Shown: piece after piece, positions 22,087 to 32,983 of the stretch
Numbering within the stretch: the first letter of the stretch is position 1
Layout of the letters: each line of letters begins with the position of its first letter
Assembly: GCF_947507565.1 (NCBI RefSeq)
Contig: NC_089190.1
Location: 434,001 to 498,000, forward strand
DNA: 64,000 bases
Source of the DNA: Oscarella lobularis
Taxonomy: Eukaryota > Porifera > Homoscleromorpha > Homosclerophorida > Oscarellidae
Reading direction: 5' to 3'
The notes under the pieces: model-generated
Databases searched by the model: none
Told to the model about the DNA's origin: nothing
What the model saw: only the letters and a program-made list of their open reading frames with translations
Program-made: the position numbers and the translations under genes

Positions 22087-24669
22087 TTGAAAACAATTAG
22101 AAATTCTATAACACTTCCAAGTGAAAACTGGGTGGTTTCATGGCGGCGTGAACAACTAATGATCTGCCAAATTCATCAACAAATTGACCAGCCAGTCGTG
22201 GCTAAAAGCCTGACCATTTCTCTGGACCTAAGCTGGAATGTCACTTTTTACAGTCATTCCGTTCCACGAGAGTGTAAGGTGTTTCGAGGCATTCCTGCTA
22301 TTCTCGACGATGAATCAGCGAACAAACTACTCCAGAAAATCAGCACAAGTTGTTTGTGCACAGAGAATGACGATGATGGTTTTGTGGATTTAGCCGAATC
22401 TAAAAAGGGCCAGTTTAAGTCGTCTGATAGAAAAACTGTAGTGGCATACTTGGAATCTATCCCGTTTAGAAGAGAAGGCGATGCCAAGAAAATGACAGTA
22501 AGGACGTCGTCTTGTTCTATCATTGTTGAAGGCGGAAGGTGTGAAAACTGCCACAATCATCGCAATACTCTGCGCAAGGCCTTGCAGCGTTGAAAAGAGA
22601 AGCAGACAGCGTCACCAAGTAGCAAAGTGGACACTGGAAGCCATACTAACTTGAGGTACTTACCAACCCCTCAGAGGAGTCTCAGATACAAAGCGCTACA
22701 ATTACGCGCGACCACAGCAGAAAAACAGCTAAAAAAGTTACTTGCAAGCCACACGGAAAAGAACGGTATATCAGTCAAAAATGACTTGCACGCGGACCTG
22801 GCTTCAATCATGGAGGAAATGACTGGTAATGTGAGGGAAAATGACGATCCGCAATCGATAAAAAGAATTTTCTGGAAGCAGCAGCTTCAAGCTGTAAAAG
22901 TTAAAGATTCTCGGCAAATTCGCTGGCATCCGACAATGATTAAGTTATGCTTGCACTTGAAGTACAAGTCATCTGGCGCGTATCAGTCGCTACGAAATTT
23001 GTTGTCCTTCGACTGCCTTCAGAGAGAACACTCTACGACTACACTCACGTATTCGAGAGCGAACCAGGTTTTAGTACGGCCGTGAACGAGCAATGAATAA
23101 TGGAAGGTGATATCAAGAAAGAAAAGGATCGATACGTGGCTTTAAGTTTCGATTAGATGAAAATTCCTCAAAATTTAGTTTCTGATAATAACACCTTATC
23201 TCTGGTTTGATTTATGGATCTTGGGATGTAAACAAGGCACTTGAAAAACTGGAGAAGCCCTGCAGTGAATATGTCAACGACACCCTTGAAGACATGGCAA
23301 CACACATGCTAAGTTTCATGGTAAAAGGTATCTTCACAAGTCTGGAATTTCCATATGCACACTTCCCTACAAAGGGTGTAAAAGCAGAGGAACTTCATCC
23401 TCTTGTGTGGAAAGCAATTATGAATTTGGAGTCGTGCGGGTTTAAATATCTGGTTGTTACTGGTGACGGCGCCAGTTGTAACAGAAAATTCTTCAGAATG
23501 CATGGCAAAAAGGACGACGGCATAGTGTACAAAGCAACAAACCCCTACGCCGAAGATAACAGAGAAATACATCTCATGTCCGACGTCCCACATTTAATAA
23601 AAACCACGCGGAAATGCTGGTCTAATTCATTTGCTCACAGTGGCTCCAGAGCTTTATGGGTAACAGGAGTTAAATTAATTAATGAATAGGCAACGCAGAC
23701 ATAATGTGGATGTTTTTTATATTTCAGAAAAATGGACAACATATAAGATGGAGGCATCTCACGGAACTACACGAAAAATGTCACTCCTCATCTGCTCTAA
23801 TGTAACTACCAAAGGTTAGACACGAACATCTTCACCTCACGGCATTTTCTCGTATGAGGGTTATCTCGCCACGCAGGTTAAAATTTTTTGTTGCGAAGAA
23901 TAAGTGCACCAGATAAACATGTTTTATTAGGTATTCAGTTCAGCGCTCCGTCACTTTGAGGTGGCGGGAACCGAGGAGACCGCCAAATTTGTTCAAATCT
24001 TTGACACGTTCTTTGATTGCATGAACGTGCGCGGCACTACAGAAGGCCGTCATCGTCTCAAACCATCTCTTCTGCCATATTACAGTTCTGAAGATCCAAG
24101 ATTTAAAGTACCAATGTGCTTTCAAAACTATAAATTGATTAAGTAATGCAAGGAATGATTTTCGTGGCTAACCGAGACGTTTTTGGGGTATCTCAAAGAA
24201 TGGAAGGAAGAGGTGAACGAGCGGCAAGGCTACACGAAAGCACAGAAGCAGACGATGACTCTTTCCCTTGAAACGCTAGAAGGGCTAGAAATGACATGTG
24301 TGAATTATTCGTTTGCTCTATATAATGTATGCGGCAGAAGTATGCTGTTTAGTTCTGTCATTCGTTGAAGTTGGATCAAAATTGCTTCAAATGGAGGGAA
24401 TTGAGTACCTGCTTAGCGCAACGTTTTCACAGGACTCATTGGAGGCATTTTTTGGAAAGATGAGATACAGAGGAGGAGCGAATACAAACCCGTCTGTACA
24501 TTACCTCAGCAGTTCTACGTCTGTTCGCCTAAAGAGATCGTTGGCTCTCAATCCGGTGAGAGGGAACGTTTGCGGAGCCGCTCTCGAGCAAACGACTGAC
24601 GGCAACAGCAGGCCTATGCCTAAGCGTCCACGAACTGCAAAGAAGCTGGTATATTTTGCCAAAACCTGA
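22087..24669 (+). pseudogene. P-element-like transposase, nearly full length
   Basis: Domains in order: N-terminal region (MICQIHQQIDQPVVAKSL, DLSW, then TVRTSSCSIIVEGGRCENC), coiled coil (about 22670-22800), RIFWKQQ and RWHPTMIKLCLHLKYKSSGA, a degenerate TL.DYTHVF, LSFD-stop-MKI, WDVNKALEK, DMATHMLSFMVKGIF, LEFPYAHFPTKG, VVTGDGASCNRKFF (with a catalytic Asp), MSDVPHLIKTTRKCWSN, LRWREPEETAKF, KWKEEVNE, MTLSLETLEG and TFSQDSLEAFFGKMR...RGGANTNPS. The stop is at 24667-24669. Several stops and frameshifts (for example near 23090, 23145, 23198 and 23690) kill it. Introns are likely near 23690-23730 and 24300-24360. No THAP finger was found at the N-terminus. It lies tail to tail with the gene ending at 24689. 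Confidence 0.8.
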
Positions 24670-24688
24670 TATTTTATTACAGAAAGAG

Positions 24689-25352
24689 TCACTTCTGCTT
24701 TTCCATCAGTGATTTCCGGAGTGACGTTGACTTTGTCTTATGTCTGTGGCTGCTCTTGTATAAGTCCATCCAGTGTCCGGCAAACGAAAACACGCGTATT
24801 GTCAACCACAGTTTTACAATACCTTCTAACCGCTCTGCCGACAATGCGTTATCAATGGCATGTTCGACGACTGCCAAACGTCACAAAACGTCGGCGTGTT
24901 TACAAGCAAAAGTGACAAGGGTTTTCTTTTTGTCTTCATCCTTTTCCCGTGATAGCATTTCCCCACGTAACCTTTCACGGCTTGCCAACTCAATATCACA
25001 AACGAGCAAATAGACATCATCACTGACTTCAAAGAGGCCGCATCGGTTCTGAGATTTGATCCAAGATCTTGTGTACTGCAGGAAAGATTCTCCGTCACCC
25101 TTGACGGCAAACGTAGACAAGCAGTCAACAAAAGAGGGCAGCTTTTCCTGATTCCATTTTTTGATACCGCCTAAGTAATGCATGTGGAACGTAGCCAGCT
25201 GCGTATCTGATGATATTTTCTTCTTCGGGTGAAAGCCTTTGCTTCCTAAGAGGTAATTCTGCAGATTTGCTCTCACTTTCAACGGTTGACTGTAAAAGAT
25301 CTTTAAACGCCCTTTCGTTTACGTATTCCTGAACTATGCAATCCAGTTTGGC
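24689..25352 (-). pseudogene. Uncharacterised partner gene of P-like element (copy 2)
   Basis: Same family as the gene at 11749-12671. Landmarks are EENIIRYAAGYVPHALLRRY, KLPSFVDCLSTFAVKGDGES, FLQYTRSWIKSQNRCGLFEV, SDDVYLLVCDIE, and the C-terminal EGIVKLWLTIRVFSFAGHWM. Frameshifts lie near 25140 and 24880. The 5' part is replaced at 25353 by a long-TIR element, so the N-terminal 120 or so residues are missing. The stop (24689-24691) is only 19 bases from the transposase stop on the other strand, repeating the convergent arrangement at 11.7 kb. Confidence 0.65.
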
Positions 25353-25540
25353 TAGCCTCGCGTTGCCAGGCCCTTCTCCCTGATCTCCCGTATAAACACG
25401 GGAGGGGAGAAGGGCCTGGTACCACTGGTCTGCGTCATAGGTCACGAGGACCACCCTGTTGTGGGTGCGGTCCATCGTCTTCTAATGCAATTACACACCT
25501 CGTCGCGCACGCAGGTGAAAGGAGCGCGTCATTCGAAACA

Positions 25541-25870
25541 ATGTGCTCAGCGGCCGCGTTGCAGATCCTAAAATCCATTTTCGGTTTCGATGGGTTCTTG
25601 CCGGGACAAATAGAAGCCATTTCGGCTGTTATGGATGGCGAAGATGACGTCGTGCGTCTTCCCACTAACGGGGGGAAGTCCGTCTGCTTCCTGATGCCTC
25701 CTCTGCTTCGCGGACCAGCGTTCTGCGCTGTCGTGGTCAGTCCACTGAAGGCGCTCATGGAGGAGCAGGTATTTCACCTAAAAGTAGTAAATATGATCAA
25801 GCACGAAGCTATACTACTTTTGCTTAGGTGGAAAAACTTCTTGCAAAGGGACTCGGTGCAACACTGCTAG
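25541..25870 (+). pseudogene. RecQ-family helicase fragment, motor domain 1
   Basis: From an ATG at 25541: LKSIFGFDGFLPGQIEAISA (Q-motif region), then DVVRLPTNGGKSVCFLMPPL, the Walker A loop (TGGGKS in most RecQ proteins, TNGGKS here), and VVVSPLKALMEEQ (motif Ia). A 59-base GT-AG intron (25769-25827) separates EEQ from VEKLLAKGLGATLL, which restores the family sequence. Homology stops near 25870, before the DEAH box, so this is a truncated fragment. It sits just inside the left TIR of the 2.1-kb element. Confidence 0.8.
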
Positions 25871-25871
25871 C

Positions 25872-26221
25872 TCGATCGAAGTCATCAGGATTTATCCGTA
25901 TTCGAGATTTGTGATATCTAACTCGCTTTTTAGGTGAACGTTTAATCCGTCCCTTTTCTGTGAATTCCTTATGATAACGTCTGAGTCTTCGGATGCTATA
26001 GCCAGTTGCTGCCTGCAATCTCTCCTCAATTTTTTTTGACTCCTATTTTCTTTTTCCGTAGCGTGTCTCCTCTTCCAGCCACTTTCGAACTCTCTCGATG
26101 AGCTGTTTCTCCCGGGAAGTCGCTCGAACGCCTCTACGAGACATAGACAGCTTCTTTCTCGAGTACGTGCGCTTCTTTCTCGAGTACGCGCGCTAATAGA
26201 CATGGCGACTATGGCGGCCAA
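25872..26221 (-). pseudogene. Transposase-like HTH fragment (Tc1/IS630-type N-terminus)
   Basis: One frame gives LQAATGYSIRRLRRYHKEF followed by a basic stretch and INPDDFDRAS, resembling the helix-turn-helix and linker before the DDE domain in some Tc1/IS630-like proteins. Two frames are needed to cover it and no catalytic motif follows. The family call rests on memory of such N-termini and is tentative. Confidence 0.35.
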
Positions 26222-26589
26222 CTACTGCTAGAAAGCCGATGAAAAAACTCTCGCATGGTGAATTTCGGCCACGCTGAAGCCAAACAAGAGTGGAAGCACG
26301 GTCGGAGGAAAATTATAACGAACTGGGAAACTTCTGCGTACGTTGACTCCTCTTCCTAATTGACGGGTATGTAAACAATTACGCGCTCATCTAATAAAAA
26401 CATCCCGAGGCAAACTGAAGCTGGACAGACAGTAAACCTTTAGAGGTTGAACCAACAAATGGAAGAAAAATGTTGCAAGGCTACTTTTTAGCCTTAAACA
26501 TTTCTTAAAGCGAAAGGGTTAAGAAAGCCATGGTTGAGAAATTCACTACTGAGCTAATGTTTCAATATCCGACGTTGATTCTTTAATAA

Positions 26590-26830
26590 CTCTTCTCGAC
26601 AGCCTTTATATTTGCCCTGGAAACAGCGATGCGGCCTACGTTTAGCTTTGCAAATGGAGCAAAGGCGTCCTGAAAAACACGCCGATGACGGTCATTGCCT
26701 ATCTCGACAGTCACAGTTCTAAAGACCTTCTCTGGTGACCATTACCGAGAAACTGTCCGGAAAACTGACTGTCATCTAGTAATATCATCTTCCAAACGGA
26801 GATGTTGAGCATGCTCGTCGTACTGGTCGG
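26590..26830 (+). pseudogene. P-like transposase N-terminal fragment
   Basis: SLYICPGNSDAAYVSF, MTVIAYLDSHSSKD and ETVRKTDCHLVISSSKRRC match the C.GN...AYLD...TVR...C motif series of the other P-like copies (KLHVCPGN at 1.8 kb; TVRTSSCSIIVEGGRCENC at 22.5 kb). Two frames are used, with stops. No downstream catalytic part is present. Confidence 0.5.
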
Positions 26831-26845
26831 CTTTGCGGGTGATGG

Positions 26846-27145
26846 TCAGACGCAAGATAACACATCGCACAAGAAGCTATTATTTAATTTCTTGCCATTC
26901 TCTTTGCTTTCAGGGTCACATTCCATTGAAATTTGAGTTTCAATTGATGGATTACATTGCGGCTCATCCATCGAAAGGCATTTTCGCTTCATATCCGTAT
27001 AGAAGTATGCTCTTTTAAGGTCTTTTTGAAGGTTCTTGCGCCTGCTGGCTGGAAACGCGGATCCAACAAGATTAGACACCTCTTTGGTGCTGATTGGAAG
27101 ATCAAGCCGGTTGAAAACAGCTTGCCGAACCTTCGCAACCGGCAC
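26846..27145 (-). CDS. Unrecognised ORF fragment
   Basis: A 99-codon open frame with a helical, basic middle (LVGSAFPASRRKNLQKDLKR). No domain recognised. It lies inside the 2.1-kb long-TIR element and could be a captured piece of a host gene. Confidence 0.3.
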   Translation of the reverse strand: MPVAKVRQAVFNRLDLPISTKEVSNLVGSAFPASRRKNLQKDLKRAYFYTDMKRKCLSMDEPQCNPSIETQISMECDPESKENGKKLNNSFLCDVLSCV

Positions 27146-27564
27146 ACAATCATCTGGATTGCCCTAAACATACTCCGTGCGCAACCTACGTACTAATACG
27201 TTACAAGTCAAGCAGTTGCGGATCATTAGTAGGTGTACCAAGCGCATCGCTCCTCTAGCGAAAACGAAGTATCCGAAGCCATGGTTGGGAGGGACAGTAA
27301 TGTTGTGGGCCAATGATACGCGAGGTGTGTAATTGCATTAAATGACGATGAACCGCATCCACGAAAGAGTGGTCCTCGTGACCTATGACGCAGACCAGCA
27401 GTACCAGGCCCTTCTCCCCTCCCGTGTCTATACGGGAGATAAGGGAGAAGGGCCTGGCAACGCGAGGTTATACCAGCGCATTAAGAGAATCATCCTTAGC
27501 TCGTAGCTCAGCAAAGGGATTTTCTATGTCAGCAGTAGCGTGGTAAGGCAAAACACCAGCGTGC

Positions 27565-28590
27565 CTAAAGCAGTTCACAATCGTCTGAGCCATCACTGAA
27601 GCCCAAGCTAGTTTTGCCCATCTTATCCGCCGTAAGGATATTTACCGACTTTGCTATTTCAGCAGCTGACTTGTCGGGGTCATTAATCTGAGCCACAACG
27701 TGTTTGAGCAAAAGCGATTTGTAGTGATATTTAAAGTTTCTGATTATCCCTGCCTCAAGCGGTTGTAGCCTCGACGTGGTATTTTTTGTCAAAAAAAGAC
27801 GGCTATATTAGAGAAGAGGCCTTTTAAAAAAGCTTGATGGGAGGAGACTTTGTCTAAAAGCAGCACATTTTTTTTGACCACAACGAACCATTTTGCTCTT
27901 TAGTTTCTTCAGAATTATTTCCATTAGCGATGAATTCATCCAGTCTTTCTTGTTGCTGTAATGGGGAATTTCAGCAGGAATTTGGGGATCTTTTAATTCT
28001 TTGAAGTACCTTGGTCGTGCGAACTGACCGAGGACGTTCGGCAGTTTCTTTTCGCAGACTGCATTGGCAAATGAAGCTGCCGTTACGCGTTCCGTCGCCT
28101 TCCCTCCGTGACATTTCTTAGCATTTTTTTGCCAGACTTCTTTTTGGCAGAGCCCTGTAGAATAACCCCGTTTTGTCAGTGTTCCAGATGTCCTTTGTCT
28201 CGTATCCTCGAAGAAGACTTGGCAGTCTTTTGTGCCAACTTCTGACAATTTCTTCTGAAACGCCTCCGGCTTCACCGCTGACAACAAATTGTTCCTGTAA
28301 TAGGAACGACCCTTTCTCGTTCCATGGTGTACCAACGGTAATCTGCTTCATTAACGTCGTTCATGCTACCTTCGCGGCGTCGTTTTTGATCGAGTCCAGC
28401 GTTGGCTTCAAAATCACTATGAATGGTTTCCTTTTCCTTGAGAATTTACTGTATTTGCGTACGCCCACACTTGAACAACTCCGCGATCTTCCGGGAGCAA
28501 GCTTCTGGGTTCCTTTGGGCGTACTCGATGACTCCTACTCGTTGCTTGAGGATAAGCTCTTGTCGCTTTCCTTCGACATTTCGGATCGAG
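27565..28590 (-). pseudogene. Tigger/pogo-type transposase relic (TIGD-like)
   Basis: Read right to left: a psq/CENP-B-type helix-turn-helix (VIEYAQRNPEACSRKIAEL, then KCGRTQIQ and an in-frame TAA), EEIVRSWHKRLPSLL, YETKDIWNTDKTGLFYRALP (DDE motif with the usual D.TG), KKCHGGKATERVTAA, and KNTTSRLQPLEAGIIRNFK (end of the DDE domain, normally TSRLQPLDAG). Frameshifts lie between these blocks and the middle of the catalytic domain is poor. Known: such enzymes target TA sites. No terminal repeats were identified. Confidence 0.75.
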
Positions 28591-28599
28591 CGTTAGCGC

Positions 28600-30377
28600 G
28601 CTTACCTGTAATGGTACATGAATCGCTTGGATATTTTTGTTTAGAAATGTCAGCAGCGACTTTCACTTCCTCCAAAAATTTGTCTTGAGTCCAGTAGTCG
28701 TCCCTGTTTACGCCAACTTCAAGCGCCTTTCTTGCCTGCTGCTCGTCATTTCAGTCAGACATCCTCCAAACTCTTTGATAAAATCCGACACCACATTCGA
28801 TGTACCTCTTTCCTATACAAACAAGTAAGTAAAAAAGTGTAAAGTCAATGCGTAACTTTGCTATTTCGTACCTTTGGTTTCAGTAGCACTTGATCTTCTT
28901 GGGCCCGTACTGCCGGTTGATCGTCGTTAGCCGGAAATAATGACTCATTGTGGTACATAGTCACCAGATTCTTTGTCGCAGTTTGATCAGCTATACAGTA
29001 ACGCTATCCCTTTCTAATGATTTTATTTTTGATTGATTATTCTCTGCACCTAGAAAATAGGCGACATCTTCTAATCGACCTGAAGGCAAAGGCGGTGGTT
29101 AGTGTGTTGACTGCAACAACATAAGGGTGTTGCAGAACTCGGTTCTTGCAGCAATGTTCTATTCTTTAAAAATAAAAATTAATTTTTGTAACTTAGGGCA
29201 GGCAAGGAAAGAAAGAATGCAACCTTTCATGTCTATCCATGTAGACTCCTTTCTGACCGCACCGTTTTCGATAAAACCTAACCAATGAATAAAGCGAAGA
29301 GCTGTGCGAGTTGATATTGAATGCGGGAAAATTCACCGACGCCAGGAGTTCTCTATTGATAAAAGACGAAAAATCTGTCGCCGTCATGTTGGGCTGCCCG
29401 AACAAATGCATTTTATTTTGCCCATTCTGCCGCTTTGAGCTGGCACTCCTCGTCGTCGATTACCGAAAACTCAGAATTCCTTTTTGCGAACGAAGTAAGC
29501 AGAACGGAAATCATCTTCTCGTCTTCGACTGACCGACTTTTAGCCTAGCCGGACACTGCAGACCAGATTTCGTTAAAAGCATTGGTCTCTGCTCCTTCGC
29601 CATCAGATGTGTCTGACGACTCTTCGCTTCCCAAATCCAACGATTCTCCGTCCGAATCTGGCTGACACGGCTCCGCTGCCTGACAAATTGACGGCCTCAG
29701 CAGGATTTTTATTGGCCCGTCGTCGACGTCGACAGGCGGAACAAGCGGTTCATCAGCTAATTAGCCACGCGGCAAGATCGCCTCAGATAAGAAGTTAAAA
29801 CGCTTTACTTACTGGTGCCTGCGTGCCTCTCCCGAAGTCTCTTTCCCCGATTCTTGCAAAGAGCTTGAGAAAGCGTTTTGAGCGGCTTGGAAACATCGCG
29901 AAATAAAGATCAAACAGAATGGAGGGTTCAATTGTGAGGTAACAATAACTAGCAACACCTACTGCTATACGAAGTCTCGTTTATAAGTATAGATGCCATG
30001 CGTCCTTTCATTTCGCAATCAGTGTCACTCACAGAAGAAAACACATTACCCCAATTTTTTCGTCAGACGAAACAAATGAATTCATTTATGCTGCGACGGG
30101 ATAGCTAACCTAATTGTTGCAGCTATTATGCAGCGTGTAGGTGGTTTTAGTTAGTAGGCAAATAAGAGTTTAGTTTACTTCGCGCGGTTTCATGAGCTTT
30201 CCACACTGCAGACAGAAATTACTTTCTTCATACTTGCGCTACACAGTAGATAATTACCATGGAGTAGACGTATAAGGCATTATAATGTCATTTGGCATCT
30301 TCGTAGCAATCAAAGTTCCTTATATAATGGCACGTGATTGCGAGTCAATCAGGAGCACTCATTAGAGTAGTATATCT
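28600..30377. other. No confidently recognised gene
   Basis: Short ORFs on both strands (for example plus 29311-29532 and plus 29607-29798) have no recognised motif. Some pyrimidine-AG and GT pairs suggest decayed exons but I could not chain any. A KGRDYWTQDKFLEEV-like segment at about 28640-28700 (minus) may be the upstream part of the Tigger relic. Confidence 0.3.
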
Positions 30378-32010
30378 CTGTTATTCCGTGAAATCCTCGA
30401 GTCCAGCTAGAACCGTCTGCATGACTCGCTGAAACATGGCAGGAGCTTTGCAAAGTCCAAAAGGCATTATTGCTACTTTGAACTCGTATAGTCCAGATTG
30501 TGTTATAAACGCCGCTTTAGCCCTGGAACCGGTAGACATCCATCCGTACTTGTAATGATCCGAAGGCGGCATTAAGGCACGTGAAGAAATTCAATCCTCA
30601 AAGCTTGTCGATAAGATCCTCATTTCGTGGAAGTGGGAGAACATTTTTGCGAGTAACGGCGTTCAATGTTCTGTATTCAACATGTAACCAATAGGAGCCG
30701 TTGGATTTCTTTACTAAAACGATTGAACTTGCTTATCGACTGGAAGAAGGACGAATCATTTCGCGCTCTTGCATGCTCAAAACCATGCGAGCAATCTCGG
30801 GAGGAAGGGCGAACGTTTTCCGTCTAGCCCACTGATAAATCGGACGCTTGCCTTCCGTATCGATGACGTGCTCGGTGTAACGCAATTTTATCGAGGTCAG
30901 AATCGTCGATAGAGAAAAGATCGCTGAAGCGATCGACGAACACTCTCATGAAATCTTCCTCTTTTGTCCACGCCCCTCGCGCGACTTTCAGGTCGTCGAT
31001 TTTTTGAAAAAAGCGTCTCTCATTTCGTGTCTTTCAAACTTACTGAGGGCTTCCGTGGTTTTAGTCAGCAACACCTGAGCTTTTCCACTTTTATCAGAAA
31101 ACCGCAACGTATCCTCGGTTGAGAACCCTAATTTCTCCGTCAGCTGAGTCTCCTAGGGTTCGAAGAGCGCAACGGGTTGTCCTTCGACGAAGGTAACGCT
31201 TTAATTTTGACCCACTCGCATGACGAGGCAAACGTCGACGCGAGAAAATGAGAGATACTTCCGACGAATCACTAGGACGACTCTTCAATTCAACCCCTGG
31301 AGCCAGATTGATTAATTTCAGCTTTAGTATGGCGTCGATGCCCAGAAAACACGTAAGTTCCGCTGCTTTTTGAATAAACATTGGAATGACGGCCTTTTTG
31401 CTGTTGACAGAAACGTTGATTAACCCTTGGTCAGAACTGAAATTTCCTGCCGACTCAAGATTTGCTGACAATTCGAAGCATCGAGCTGATTGAGCATCTC
31501 TTTAGAGATAATGCTGGCCGCGGCGCTGGGGTCCAGAAGAGCTTCGACTTCGACGGAACCGAGCTGAACACAAACGAGAGGTCGTTTCGAGTCCGAATTA
31601 TCCCCGTCTTTGTCTGTTCCTTCTTTAGCATTATCTTGCACAACGGCCATGCGAGGGGAAGAATTCTCGTCGCGACGCTTCGACTTCGTATCGTCCGACT
31701 TCGGGTTTTGATACTACGAAGCATAGTGCCCTATTTAATTAACAGCACTGACGCACTTGATGTGTGATTTATTAGTTTAATTATTTCCTTGCGACACCGA
31801 CTTTAAGCGGTTTCCCGAACGCGTCTAGGATCGATCTTCGACTCGAAGTGATTCGTTTTGATCAATTGGCGAAGACGTCTCTTCGCTTTCGACATTTCTC
31901 CTTGACTTCTCGTTCACCGTGTTGCCATTATGCACAGCCTCCCACCGCTTATCGTACGCAAGTGCATTATATAGTGTGCCGTCATAAATTTTATGTTGCC
32001 GCATCTTCAC
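30378..32010 (-). pseudogene. Ty3/Gypsy-type retroelement relic (gag tail, protease, RT)
   Basis: Read right to left: a gag-like charged tail (31825-32010), a decayed zinc-knuckle remnant near 31735, a protease-like block (VEALLDPSAAASIISKEML, about 31540) followed by CFLGIDAILKLKL, then the RT entry (RPIYQWARRKTFALP, IRPSSS, SIVLVKKSNGSYWLHVEYRT) and KAAFITQSGLYEFKVAIMPF (RT motif region before YVDD). The protease active site reads D-P-S where D-S/T-G is expected. Stops and frameshifts separate the blocks, and homology ends at 30381 before the RT catalytic aspartates. No LTRs seen. Confidence 0.75.
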
Positions 32011-32319
32011 GTAGTCATCACTGCCCTTAGCCTCTATAGCTCGGTCCTACTTAAATACAATGTCTTTCTATTTAGACGATTTTTCTGACGTATTATTAGT
32101 GCCCAGGGGTATTTCATAGTTTGCTCTGTATTTGAAGACATGCATGTGTACGGGTCCTTTTAACTGTTATCCGTTCACGCATACATAACCACGTAAAAAC
32201 TGTACATAAGTGAATGATACTTTTGATTGTGACGTCAAAGCATGACAATCAAAACTCTCGTTTCGGTTTCTCAGCGCATTTATATAACGGAAATAGCACA
32301 GATAAAATTGAAACAGGTG

Positions 32320-32455
32320 TTTCTAACGGTACTCGAGATACTACAGTACTCTTGATACTACGGTACTGTAGATACTACGGTACTCTAGTTATTACTGTAC
32401 GGTACTCGAGACACTACGGTACTCGAGATACAACGGTACATCAGATATTATTACG
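32320..32455. repeat. 15-bp-type minisatellite
   Basis: Six or so imperfect copies of GATACTACGGTACTC, with variants CTCGAGATAC and TTGATACTAC. Confidence 0.85.
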
Positions 32456-32983
32456 GCAACATGTAGAAGAGGAGAGTCTTGCCACCGCGTGCTTCTGTAC
32501 GGGTCCTGCGTATGGGTCTCTGACAACATGGCAAAAAACACACAAAGACACTGTCTTTAATTAATAAAAAAAAGCCCAAAAGCAACTTTCTGACGGTACT
32601 TCAAACAAGGTAAAATGTCTTTCTATTAACACCGGCCATGAAATTTGTTTTTGATTGGTTAGACTAGTTTAACCAGCGTCAACTGCGCTGGCGTGGTCTC
32701 TGCGTGCGCTATGTTCGCCAGTATCCACCGTCAGGGGGGTAAGTCGCGAACGCGCGTTAGTGCCACACCCAAATCTTAGAATCGCTTTTTCTTTATCTTT
32801 ATAAGGATAAATTTGGGAACAGCTATGGCGGTAAGTTTCTCTGTTAGTACCAAGTAGGTCTTGCGTGGTTACGTTCTTCTGACGCATCGCTTCTCCGAGA
32901 TCCTGACTTGTCACTTGTCGGCACGCTGCACATACGATTTTCTTACCATTACTTTCCATCATTTAGTATATTTTGCGTGTTCA

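Larger units (their letters stand above)
25353..27470. mobile_element. 2.1-kb long-TIR element carrying gene fragments (Pack-MULE-like)
   Basis: About 150 bases at 25353-25503 reappear inverted at 27322-27470: TAGCCTCGCGTTGCCAGGCC at the outer end, an internal hairpin (CCAGGCCCTTCTCCC facing its inverse), then CGTCATAGGTCACGAGGACC and TAATGCAATTACACACCTCG. Between them lie fragments of a RecQ helicase with an intact intron, a Tc1-like HTH, a P-like N-terminus and an unknown ORF. The outer ends match the 9-bp-duplication hairpin elements. No clean 9-bp duplication flanks this copy (CAGTTTGGC against TACCAGCGC), so it may be old or rearranged. Confidence 0.55.

Noticed and set aside
25353..27470. 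Target-site duplication for the long-TIR element
   Set aside because: The immediate flanks (CAGTTTGGC and TACCAGCGC) do not match, so no duplication is claimed.
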